Source: Meloidogyne chitwoodi
Lineage: Eukaryota; Nematoda; Chromadorea; Rhabditida; Meloidogynidae
DNA length: 64,000 nucleotides
Direction: 5' to 3'
Assembly: GCA_015183035.1 (NCBI GenBank)
Contig: JACZZP010000012.1
Location: 1,364,001-1,428,000 of the forward strand
The stretch's first letter is position 1; each line of letters starts with the position of its first letter. Shown one piece after another: positions 54,333 to 64,000 of this stretch. The notes beneath the pieces were generated by a model that saw nothing but the letters and a program-made list of their open reading frames with translations, made no database searches and was not told where the DNA came from. A program made the translations under genes and the position numbers.

Positions 54333-56049
54333 TCAAATTCCAAGTTCCAAAATTCGAAAGACCACATTTGGATAAGTATATTTAATCATTTCCCACTCTT
54401 CACTATATAAAATAGTCATTTTGTTAGCTCTAATATAATCTATAATTGCCTATAAATTTAATTTTAAATTAAATAAATAGTTAATGTTGACCCTCGAGAT
54501 ATAAGAACACAACGGATATATGAATAATGGTATCAAAAACCTCATTAATCAGTCTAGTTTTCATACCAAAAACTATAGGGTATACGGACACATCGGACAT
54601 AAGCTCTTTTAGATGTCCTCATATCAAGAGTCAAGTGTAATATTATGTATATACCTTCTCTAAAGTTGGAGCACTGTATAAGGAAATAATTCCAAAGTAT
54701 TTTATAAAATCTTCAGCATCTAAAATATTTTTATTTTAAAAAGAAAAGAAGTCTAATCTAATCAAAAATAATGATTAAATATAAATTTGTAAAAAAGCTA
54801 AAAAATTAAAAAAAAATCTTACTTATGTTGGAACAAATAAAGTGTTCACATTTATATTTTAACAATTCTACTCCGTATTTATGTGCAATAGCAAAAATAC
54901 CGACAAAATGTTGGTCTAATGTATCTTAAAATAATTTAAAAATTTTAAATAATTTTTTTAAACCTTTAGAAATTTCGCCAGTATAGAAAAATTCCAACAT
55001 TGCACGAACACATTCAGGAGAAGTATCAGTAATTATAACCTCACCCTTTAATTTATTTATATAAATATTTGATAAATTTATATACATTTTGTGCTTCAGT
55101 CATTCCATCCTGTTCTAACATTTTAGAGAATACTTCACTATTTTGTGCCAAAATACAACGGTGAGTTTTTATAATATAATCACCAACCTGTAAAAAACGA
55201 AATTTCGCACTTTTTGGAGAATGATATAAAAACCTTAATAACAAAATCTGAGAATGTTTCCCTTTCTAACATATTGCGATAATTATTTTTCAAATAATCA
55301 GTTGAGTTGTAATAATTGTATTCAATCTCACATATAAGTTTTACACTGCCTAAAATCTCAAGTATATTTTAAATTATTGTATTCTCTTCTACCATCAGAA
55401 CGAAGCACTTTATCTAATGAAACACTTGAATTTCCCATTTTTTCCTGATTCTCGAATTTATATGTAGACCTTAAATATAAAATAATAATAAACATTTTGA
55501 AATAAAAATTACTTACTCGGAAATATTTATATTGCCATTATCATTAATTGCATAAATTTTATATTTAGTATTTACTAAATCCTTCATTCCATTGGGCCCC
55601 ATTTGGCGTAACCAAACATACATATAATTCGTCATATTTTGACTAATTCCAATATATAACTGCCATGCCACTAATGGAAGGTCATGACTATAAAAAGGAT
55701 CACCTGAAAAAATTAAATATACACCGCAATTACCTAATAGAAGCATCCTCTTAAATAGGAGTACCTCTTTGATAGAGTATTCTATAAGAATATTCTACAT
55801 AATAAATGACCTCTTGGTTAGCGGTTTAAAAATTTAAATATACACCGTAAATTCTTTAACAGAAGCACCTCTATTTTATCGAAGATTAACCTGTGCTTGT
55901 ATTAAAGAATTTACGGTGAGAAAAAAGTTTTTAAGAGTACTTGTCATTTTAATATAATGAGTAAGATTTTCCTGAATCTTTTCGAGATCATAAACCACCC
56001 AATAGATTTTAGAAGTAATTGGTAACATTTCCGGCTTTACATTATCCAT
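54333..56049 (-). CDS. MATH-BTB (BATH) domain protein
   Basis: Spliced gene from ATG at 56049 (MDNVKPEMLPITSKIYWVVYD) to stop at 54333, with about nine exons. The N-terminal half is a MATH domain (SKIYWVVYD, then SDPFYSHDLPLVAWQLYIG and YMYVWLRQMG). The C-terminal half is a BTB/POZ domain: FSDFVIKVGDYIIKTHRCIL, AQNSEVFSKMLEQDGMTEAQ, GEVIITDTSPECVRAMLEF, FYTGEISKG, then AHKYGVELLKYKCE and a BACK-like tail. Such proteins are CUL3 ubiquitin-ligase adaptors with MATH binding substrate; nematodes have large BATH families. Exon 1 ends at 55941 with donor GTACTC, which joins in phase to the exon starting near 55704. That intron carries a hairpin repeat. Confidence 0.85.
55844..55921. repeat. short foldback repeat in the BATH intron
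   Basis: CACCGTAAATTCTTTAA... and its inverse ...TTAAAGAATTTACGGTG form a hairpin of about 75 bp. A diverged direct copy of its left part (AAATATACACCGCAATTACC) lies at about 55718. Both lie in the first intron of the MATH-BTB gene. Confidence 0.55.
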
Positions 56050-56303
56050 CTAAAAGTATTTAAGAAATAGATTGATTTTTATTTTCTCTATAATCTTTTT
56101 TTCTAAAAATTATGAAAAATCAAACCAAATAATTAAACTCAAAAAAAGGATACAAAGATTATAACAAATTGTTCAGAGACAATAGAAATAAGTTTAAAAC
56201 AAAAGTCAAGTACTAAAAAACAATTTAAAGGTTATTAAATAAAATAAAAAATAGGAAAAATAAGTATTTTATCCAATCTAAATAATTTTAAAATATAAAT
56301 AAA
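56050..56303. other. spacer between BATH and RBMX2 genes
   Basis: About 250 bp, AT-rich. It separates two minus-strand genes and is short enough that they could be co-transcribed with RBMX2 first. Confidence 0.3.
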
Positions 56304-57678
56304 TCATTTTTTAGGTAAAATACGATTTGGTACATAATGTTCTTCTGCTTTCCAATGTACTTCTTTTTCACCTTTAGTTGCACGTTCATATTCTCTTGCA
56401 TGTTTAAATATTTCAATATCTCGCCAATCAGCTTTGTCGAAATCTGGTCTAATATTGTATTTTGGTTGTTCTTTGTCTTCTTTGCGTTTTTTGCCAAAGT
56501 TGAAATGATCATTCTTTCCATAGAATTTCGAGTCCTAAAAAACAATAATAATTAAAACAAAAAATATATTTAATATTTACATCAAGCAATTCATGTTCTG
56601 CTTCCAAATCCTTTTTATGCAAATCCCATCTTCCTTCATCATCTGCATGTCCGCGTTCCTCATCAGGTGTTGGTTCACGACGTTTACTTTCTCTTTCCAT
56701 CATTCTCTTCAACTCCTTAGCTTCTCTCTTTTGTGCTTTACGTGCCTTTTTCAATTCTTTGCTAACTTCTTCTTTACTTAATTTAATTAATTCATCCATC
56801 TTTTTCAGTTTCTTTTTATGTTCCTTCTTTTCACGTTTTATTTCTGATTCAAGTTCATCTATAGATTGAAATTTTTAAATTAAAATTTTATTTAAAAAAT
56901 TTTATTTTTAAATGATAAATATGTACGTAATTCTGAGTTTTCTATTTTAAATTAATCTTCTCGTTATTGAAAATTTTTAGAAATATCTCTATAAAAATGG
57001 CCTAGAAAAAATTCAAAATTACGCAACTAACCATCAATAATTAAGGAATAAAATTTGTAAAATAATACCAGTTGGAATATTAATAGGCTTTGGAGCACAT
57101 CCCTCCTCCCAAATTTTGCGTATTTCTTCTGGTACATTTTCTCGAAACTTTGGCACTTTATACTCTTCCATATGGTCAATTTGAATTACTCGTCCTAACA
57201 ATTTAATTCCATTAAAATTATCTACAGCCAACACTGTTGAACGTTGATCTTGATAACAAAGAAAGCAAAATCCTCTACTTTTTCCAGTTTTCCAATCTCT
57301 AACCAAATTAACATTGACAATTTCCCCATATCTTTAAAAAAAATATATAAATTAATTTATTCATAAAGATAACTGTGAAAAAACTGAAAGAATATCTCCT
57401 TCATTTAAATCATAAGGAAGATTGCCAATATAAATCCAAGCCGAATTCTTGTATTTTTGATGCCACGATTTTTCTTAAAAATATTAAATATAAAGAAAAT
57501 AAAAGGATATTTTATATTAAAAAAACATGGACGATAAAAGGATAATCAAAATTCTTATTCGAAAATATGTAAATAACCGATAACTAGAATATACCTTACC
57601 CAAATCGCCAGAAATTCCAAGCTTCAATTCTCTTTCATTTATATTGTTAAGAATTTGAATTTTAGTTAGAAGATTCAT
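56304..57678 (-). CDS. RBMX2 (Snu17/Ist3) spliceosomal RRM protein
   Basis: Spliced gene from ATG at 57678 (MNLLTKIQILNNINERELKLG) to stop at 56304. The RRM is unmistakable: SAWIYIGNLPYDLNEGDILS, VFSQYGEIVNVNLVRD, GKSRGFCFLCYQDQRSTVLA and VDNFNGIKLLGRVIQIDHM. RBMX2/Ist3 is part of the RES complex of the activated spliceosome with BUD13 and SNIP1. The tail is a long Lys/Glu coiled region (KELKKARKAQKREAKELKR), then PTPDEERGHADDEGRWD and DFDKADWRDIEIFKHAREYE, ending VPNRILPKK. The tail is not RS-rich as in vertebrates. Its 5' end lies about 300 bp from the divergent nucleostemin fragment at 57976, which suggests a shared promoter region. Confidence 0.9.
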
Positions 57679-57975
57679 TGTTTCCCTAACAAATAAAATA
57701 AAAATCCAGAACACTTTCAGCACGTTTACGCACGCGTGAAAATAGCTAACATAAATATTTTCGTTTACATTATGCCAAAATTTTAATTTATTTTTCTATA
57801 CTCGCGTTATCTTTCGTGCGCCTGACTACATAAAAAATAAAAAAGCCAGCAAGGAGAAAAGTTATAAAATGGTCAATAAAAATGCTAAAAACGAGAAAGA
57901 TTTTTTAATTATTAAATTTGACTTTTAATTTTTTGTGTTTTAATTAAAATTAAATTTAGGTTATTTTTGTGATAA

Positions 57976-58423
57976 ATGGCTAAATATTGTTTGAGTATGT
58001 TTATATTCACTACGTTAAACTTAATTTAACTTATAAATTATTCAGAAAAACCAAGCAGGCGTTTGGCATGCAAAAAGAAATACAAAATTCAACGTAAAGT
58101 CCGTGAACATTCAAAGAAAATAAAAAAGTTAGACAAAGGTTTGCTTTTATTTATAATTTAGTATTATTTTTTCATTCAGCTTCTGGAAGAAAGAAAGGAA
58201 GGAAAGGTGAAAAGCCTATTTCGGTACCTAATGTCCTTTTAAAGAGGATTTATTAAAAGAGGCTGAGACTATACGCGAACAAGTTAAGAAAGAAAAAAGA
58301 AAATGAAAAAGCAAAAAAGAAAAATGGGTATTTTTTAAATGTGTTGCTTTATTTTTATTTAAAGTTTTTAGCGAAAAAGACAGAGGATTTGGCAGACAAG
58401 ATTCTTACAGACATGGAACTCTG
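57976..58423 (+). pseudogene. nucleostemin/GNL3 N-terminal fragment, frameshifted
   Basis: Starts ATG MAKYCL, splices to KKPSRRLACKKKYKIQRKVR and EHSKKIKKLDK, then SGRKKGRKGEKPISVPN. This is the Grn1 (GN3L) domain that opens nucleostemin-family GTPases. After SVPN the frame breaks: one base seems missing before PFKEDLLKEAETIREQVK. A second break occurs in an A-rich run (KKEKRK then stop). After an intron, KKTEDLADKILTDMEL and a stop follow. No GTPase domain exists anywhere downstream, where ESF1 begins at 58573. It is either a decayed duplicate of the nucleostemin 5' end or, less likely, a short gene with assembly errors in homopolymers. The splice sites still look intact, so decay is recent. 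Confidence 0.7.
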
Positions 58424-58572
58424 ATAAGTTAAAAACTATTTTGCTTTTTTAAATTGTTGCATAAATTTATTTTTAATATTAATTGGATTTCATTTCGTTT
58501 AATTTGTTAATAGCCTAACGATATTTAATATTTTATCTATTCTTTTTAATTTAATTTTCAATATTTTAAAAG

Positions 58573-60832
58573 ATGCCTCGAAATAAAAAAGAAAAGAACA
58601 TCTCTCAAAAAGATGACCTCCTCCTTGACCTTGTTAAGAATCCAATCTTTAATGAAATGCCGGCAAAAAGTAATAAAATTAAGATTGACAAACGTTTTAA
58701 ACAAATGCTTACTGATAAACGGTTTGATGACCATAATTTTCTTGTGGACAAACGAGGAAAACCAATTAGAGGAAAAAGTGGTAATTTTGCGAAACGAATA
58801 TATGAATTGAGTGAAGAGAGTGATGCTAGTAAGAGTCAGGATGATCAAAGTCATGAGGAAGGAGATGAAAGTAGTACACAAGAAGTTGAAGAATTGGAAG
58901 AAGATAAAAATTTTAAAAGAAAGACTGCAAAGGATGATAAGATAAAAACTGATGAAGACCTAGGAAGTGTGGAAGAAGAGGACGATATTGATAATGAAAG
59001 TAGCGATTTTGAAGACTTGCCACATATTTCATTAGATCTAGCAAGAGGAGAAGCGCCAGATGTTAATTCTTCTAGTAGTGAAGATGAAGAAGATCAATCT
59101 GAAATTTCTGATGAAGAAAAATCTGGCCCAGATTTGGAAGATGGAGTACGCCGCGTAGAATGGGCAAGTTCTCGATTGGCAATTTGCAATGTGGATTGGA
59201 ATAAAATAAATGCTGAAGCGTTGATGATTGTTTGTTTCTTTTTTTTGTTTTTCACTCTAATTAAAAGGTCATTCAATCATTAAAACCGTCCACTGGTGTG
59301 ATCCAATCAGTTTCCGTTTATTTGTCTGATTTTGGAGCTAAACAACTAGAATATGAAAAATCGCATGGACCAAAGATTGTATTGCAGCCATCAAAGGGAC
59401 GTGATGAAAACGATTTGGAAGAGTTTGTTATTTTTTTGAATAAATTAATACTTTAAATTTGCTCGAAAAAATATAAAACAGTTGCTACCAACGAAAATTT
59501 CCTCCTTTTTTAGGAGAACTCGTCAAGCAATTCATGCATATGAAGTCGACCGTCTTCGCTACTATTATGCTGTTTGTGAATGTGATACATTGGAGACAGC
59601 AATTGGAATTTATGATGCATGTGATGGTGTTGAATATGAATCAAGTGGTGTTCGTTTTGATTTGCGTTTTATCCCAGATGAAATGAAATTTGAGGTTTAT
59701 TTTTTATTTAAAATGTTATTATTGTACAATTCTTTAGGAGAATCGTCTTCGTGATAGAATCTCTCATGATGAAATAAATTTTGATAGATACAAACCAAAA
59801 AATGTGAAAACCCATCCATTACAATGCTCAAACCCAAAGCTAAGTTGGGAGGAAGGAGATTTGGAAAGAAAAATAAAAATGAAGAACGCCTTTGAAGCTG
59901 ATACAAAATTAGAAAATTTTGAGTTAGTTTTCTCTTAATGTGTACTAAGATTGTGATTTGAATGAAATTTGTTTAAGAATAAGGTAGAGAAATCCGCGAA
60001 TTACTTTTCCTGCCTTTTTTGGACAATTATTGTAATTTTTAAAATTTAAATTTAGGTCATTAGTTGCCGCTAGTTCTGATGAAGATGAAGAAACTCAGAA
60101 AAATCGTTATCAAATACTCATAGCTGCTGCTAAAGAATCTGCATTGGAAAGAGGAGATATGTTTTCAATTAAACAATTTTCTACTAAAGAGAAAGAAAAA
60201 GAATTAACTTTGAACGATAATTTAGTATCAAAAACGGATAAACAAGATGGGATTGTAGAGGATTCGAGTGATGATTCAGATGAAAATGAAGAGATAAAAA
60301 CTGGAAAAAAGAAGCAAACAAAATTTCAAATGTATTTAGAACGAAAGAAGAAAATTAAAGCAGAAAGAAAGAAAAAAGAATTGGAACATAAGAAGGAAAA
60401 GAAACGTCAAAATAATTTGGAAAATGAGGTTAACATCTTTTAAATTAATTTAAATTTTTTATTTTGAGGAGGAAAATGCAAATATAGTGAAAACTGATTC
60501 TGATACTAATTGGCATCAAGTTAAAAAGGATGAACGTTTTGAAGCTCTTTTTCATGATAGTGCGTTTGCAATAGATAAAACACATTCTCAATATAAAGGA
60601 GGCGACTTGGCAAATCGACAGGTTATTAGAATTTTTAACGATGAATTAATTTGAGAAAAAGGTTGAAAATAGTTAATTTTTATTATTTAAGGTTTACGGC
60701 AAAATTTCTCTAAAAAGACGAAACGCAGCCGAAGCAAATAATGATTTATTACAAAATGATGAAGATAATAATTCTTTAGTGGAAAGATTAAAAAAGAAAC
60801 AGAAGCAATTACAACAAAGTGAAGATATTTAA
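58573..60832 (+). CDS. ESF1 nucleolar pre-rRNA processing protein
   Basis: Spliced gene from [20 protein letters not shown] to the stop at 60832. Conserved ESF1 blocks: [20 protein letters not shown] and [20 protein letters not shown] at the N-terminus, a long acidic stretch ([15 protein letters not shown]), [20 protein letters not shown] before an atypical [41 protein letters not shown], and lysine-rich repeats ([19 protein letters not shown]) towards the C-terminus. The NUC153 region is seen as [18 protein letters not shown]1 works in the nucleolus in 18S rRNA maturation, as does ABT1/ESF2 nine kilobases upstream. It starts 150 bp after the nucleostemin fragment and ends 179 bp before the next gene, an operon-like spacing. 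Confidence 0.9.
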
Positions 60833-61011
60833 AAATAATACGTATAAACTAATTATAGTAAAGAATTTTGTAACAATTTTTCTTTTGCCTTTGAATAAGA
60901 TTTTTAATTGTAAAAATAAAATAAATCTTCACTTTTATTATTATTAATGTTTTAAAAGCAAAATCGTTTATTTTTATTTTTTAAAATTCATTGAATTAAG
61001 ATACATATAAG

Positions 61012-61679
61012 ATGAATGACACAAATAGCAAAACAAAGGAAGCAATGAGTGATGATTCATTTTACGATTCTGACCTAGACGAGGAATTTGCTGATTTGGC
61101 TAATCGTTCTGTTCATGATCCTACTACTCCTTTTGTGCCTGTTTGTTTGAAGACCCCTAGAGATGAAAAGAAACTTAGCACAACTCTATCTGGTCGACTA
61201 TTAGGATCTTCTGAAAGTGCAAAAGCATCAAAATTAGGTTTATTTTAAATTAAAAGATTTTTAAATAAAAATTCTTAGTTTTGGAAGAATGTACAACGGA
61301 AGAAACGCTTACTTCCACAACCAATAAAACACCAACCTCTTCATTTATTCGTGCATCATTTTTTTATAATAAAACTATTGAAGCTGGTAATCCAAACGGT
61401 GAGAAATCTGCCGCTGGTATAAGTTCAACCCCTCAACATCGCAAGAGGCAATCTTCAGACAATCAAGCAATAACAGGTTTAATTTAAAAAGCTAAATGAT
61501 ATTTAATTTTTGTTTAGTAAGCGGTTCTAGTTATGCAACTGGCGGAGTTTGCGATCCATCTTCTGCATCTTCAAGTAAAATGCAAAAGTTTTCTACTTCG
61601 ACTGGATCTTCAAATGTATTATTTTTTTTAAATTTAATAATAAAAACCTAAATTAAAGGTTGATTGTGCAATCAAATAA
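61012..61679 (+). CDS. small Ser/Thr-rich protein, unrecognised
   Basis: Four exons (61012-61237, then from about 61279, about 61518 and 61659-61679) join in phase to about 180 residues. The first third is acidic (SDDSFYDSDLDEEFADLANR) and has TPFVPVCLKTPRDEKK. The remainder is rich in Ser, Thr and Ala (SSYATGGVCDPSSASSSK) and includes HRKRQ, a possible basic targeting patch. It ends VDCAIK. The coding frame, introns and codon use look genuine, but no family is recognised. A TTAAG acceptor just before the ATG and a 179 bp gap after ESF1 fit a trans-spliced downstream operon gene. Confidence 0.65.
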
Positions 61680-61902
61680 AAGACATGAAAAAAGGGTTGT
61701 TAGAAAATATCATTTTTGTTGTATCTCATATTTAACTTATCTCATTAACTTTAATTTTATATTATGCAATAAAATATTCATTAAACTTTGGACTTGTCTA
61801 AATAAACGCCTTAAAAGTTCAATTTTTTGCTTTATTTATTAAATTTAAAATAAAAACATTACAAATTGAAAAAAATTTGAAAGACAAGTAAATGATATTA
61901 TG

Positions 61903-62055
61903 TTAAAATTAGAGTAGCACAAAGTCGATTAACCGGAACCGTTAACTGGGCTTTTTAAAAAATTAATCGGAACCGATAACCAGGGTCCAAAAAATCCGGT
62001 AAACCGTTAACCTGGGGGACCGGTTTCAACCGGCCTTGTGCTACCCTAGTTAAAA
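61903..62055. repeat. foldback MITE with GTAGCACAA termini
   Basis: Inverted ends (TTAGAGTAGCACAA and the mirror of CTAGGGTAGCACAA) enclose 61909-62049. TTAAAA is present on both sides (61903-61908 and 62050-62055), a likely 6-bp target duplication. The interior is relatively GC-rich, with alternating AACCGGAACCG/GGTTAACGG motifs, and has no coding frame. Confidence 0.65.
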
Positions 62056-62135
62056 TGTTTTAAAATTTTTAACTAAATAGTATATAATATACATATCACA
62101 ATTTTAGTTAAAATATACAGTTATTTTTATAAAAT

Positions 62136-64000
62136 TCATCCACCCTCTTCCGTTTGATTTAAAGTCTTTAAAGGCCAAGCGCGTTCATTTCCGAGATCTA
62201 GTATAAAAAATAAAATATATAATTAAATTTAGATAATTTACCAATTGGACTGACATAATCCTTTCCAACTTGTGCAGGCAGAGGCGGTGGTGGTAACTTT
62301 TTAACTAAAAATCTTGATTTTCTATTTAAAATTATTCCAAATTTCATCCTAGACTTAAAAAAACGAAAAATTCCATTAAAAAATTGATCCCTTTTTCCTA
62401 CTCTACCAACCATTCTTTTTCATCTTTTTAAGATTCTTTTGTTCTCCATTACATTCTGTTGTTTGCACGGCCGCATTCCTTGTCGGACTGGGTGTTCTTC
62501 GGGTAATATAATTATTCTTTACAATTCCATTGAGAGGAACCGGAATGCGAGATGGAGGCATTGGGGCAGTTTGTGTGTTTACTTCAATAAGAGAAGTTCT
62601 AGTTGAAGTAGTCAATGATGACTGACCGGAAGTTTCTCCTCCTTTTTGTTGTTTCTTTTCATTAATTAAGGATCCTCCATTAGTCCAGATGGGTTGAAGA
62701 ACGGCACGTATATGTTTTGAAAAATCACCATTTGCTGAAAATCGACTAGTTGCAGGAATCTTAAATTAAATCAAATACATTTATAAAACATAATTTTTGA
62801 TATCTAAAATGTTCTAAAATATCAAAGTTTTAAAAAAATTCCCAATTTTGTCAATATTAGAACAAAGAAGCAAAAAATTACCTTCTTTGGATATTCCTCA
62901 GTCACTGTATTTAAAGGCTTCGGAGGCATCATTCGCAACACAACTGGTCGACGAATTGAAGGTTTTGATATAACAGAAGATTGTTGTTGTGGATTATTAG
63001 ATGATGAAGAAGAACTTGGTGGAAGTGTTTTTGGAATAGGCGAAGTTGGAGGATGTGGAGGCTCTACAGATCCATTTAATCCAAAATCTAGGTGAAGCAT
63101 TTCCGAAGTTCCCAAACCTTTAGTTAATTGTTTATTTTGATCTGACGAACTTTCTAAATTTTGCAATAAATTTTTTTATTAAAATAAAACCATTTAAATT
63201 CTCATTGCCTGGTGGGTGTATTGTCCTATTGTATAAACTTTCACCTCCCACCTGTAATAGAATATTCTATAATAAAATTGAATTTATGTAAGTGCTAAAA
63301 CTCACAGATTCATATTCATTAATTTCAGAGTAATAATGTTCATTTCGCCTTTCTCCAACACTTCTATCAGAATTTTCATTATTTTCAGTTCTAAAAGACT
63401 TAACATTAATATAAATTAAAAAAGCAACAAAAATGCAGCTGCTGCTTCTCTGCGCCGAATCCGTTCACGAACAATCCTCGGACTTTCACGAACTTTAAAT
63501 TTAAAAAATTAAATATTTCTAACAAAAAAAAATAAAATACCAGTCAAATAACGATAAGAGGGCTGGCTGCCACTCGTTACACTTCCAGAAAAACTATCTT
63601 GCTGATTGTCAAGAAATGATTTATCATCTGCCGAAAACTTTCGAGAATTGTCAAAATTATTAGAAGTTTCAGCTGATGTTGATGGATGTTCATTTGGTCT
63701 AAAATCTTTTTTGGAACGTTGGTTGTTGTGAATAATCTAATGATAAAAATAAACAAAATAATCAAAAATATTTATAAAACTTGAAAACCTTTGAATAAAG
63801 ATCAAGAGGAGAAGAGCTTTTTGGATCATCTACTGTTGCTACTTTTGCTCTTTGAATTGGAATTTTTCGAATTTTAGAATAACCAAGATCATAAATGCTA
63901 GATTCATCGCCTCTAACACCCATTGCTCGATCACCAATTACACTTTTAATTGAACTGAAAATAATTAATAATTTTAATTTATTGTAGAATTAAAAAAAAC
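62136..64000 (-). CDS. unrecognised proline/serine-rich protein, 3' part
   Basis: Minus-strand exons run from the window edge to a stop at 62136; the 5' end lies beyond 64000 (an acceptor is visible at about 63956). Visible segments: SVIGDRAMGVRGDESSIYDL, YSKIRKIPIQRAKVATVDDP, then ESPRIVRERIRRREAAA, PPHPPTSPIPKTLPPSSSS, MPPKPLNTVTEEYPKK, TQTAPMPPSRIPVPLNG and KKLPPPPLPAQVGKDYVSPI, ending LGNERAWPLKTLNQTEEGG. Several PxxP and PPPPLP motifs could bind SH3 or EVH1 domains. No catalytic domain is seen and the family is not recognised; a cytoskeletal or signalling scaffold is only a guess. Splice joins in the last two introns are in phase. Confidence 0.7.

Noticed and set aside
58558..58881. 107-codon minus-strand frame opposite ESF1
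   Set aside because: Antisense shadow of the ESF1 first exon.

Overview
The window is a very AT-rich eukaryotic chromosome segment with many short introns (about 45-60 bp, T-rich, ending TTTAG, TTTCAG or very often TTTAAG). The gene content points to a nematode: a class A acetylcholinesterase with a C-terminal tetramerisation peptide, a MATH-BTB protein, a GLO-1-like Rab, a worm-type TTBK/CK1 kinase, a DYN-1 dynamin and LET-413/Scribble-type LAP proteins. The extreme AT content, asparagine-rich low-complexity exons and tight genes suggest a plant-parasitic (tylenchid, possibly root-knot) species; that placement is inference.

Layout. 1-1.5 kb: a Merlin-type DNA transposon with a broken transposase start. 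1.6-4.1 kb: a TTBK-like kinase (-) and a secreted Pro/Ala/Gly and Lys/Glu-rich protein (+). 5.3-10 kb: dynamin (-), 18 exons. 11.3-13 kb: a hAT element and a second Merlin-type element placed side by side on one target site. 14.7-17.8 kb: a SAND-domain (GMEB-like) transcription factor (-). 17.8-23.9 kb: a 6 kb gene-poor stretch. 23.9-36.5 kb: two tandem LAP (LRR plus PDZ) genes (-). 36.5-40.2 kb: AT-rich spacer. 40.2-46.3 kb: a Rab32/38-like GTPase (+) whose 5.2 kb intron holds a complete multi-pass membrane protein gene on the other strand. 46.6-49.5 kb: an acetylcholinesterase exon fragment, a foldback element, a small secreted CULT-domain protein and ABT1/ESF2 (+). 50.9-54.1 kb: ace-1 (+). 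54.3-57.7 kb: a MATH-BTB gene and RBMX2 (-). 58-61.7 kb: a broken nucleostemin N-terminal fragment, ESF1 and a small Ser/Thr-rich gene (+), spaced like an operon. 62.1-64 kb: the 3' part of an unrecognised gene (-), cut by the window edge.

Functional themes are nucleolar/RNA factors (ABT1, ESF1, nucleostemin fragment, RBMX2), cell-polarity scaffolds (two LAP genes) and membrane traffic (dynamin, Rab32). The observations most worth checking are the stacked transposons with shared target-site duplications, the nested gene, the LAP pair with an identical 110 bp terminal-exon segment, the secreted CULT protein, and two neighbouring introns that lack an AG acceptor.
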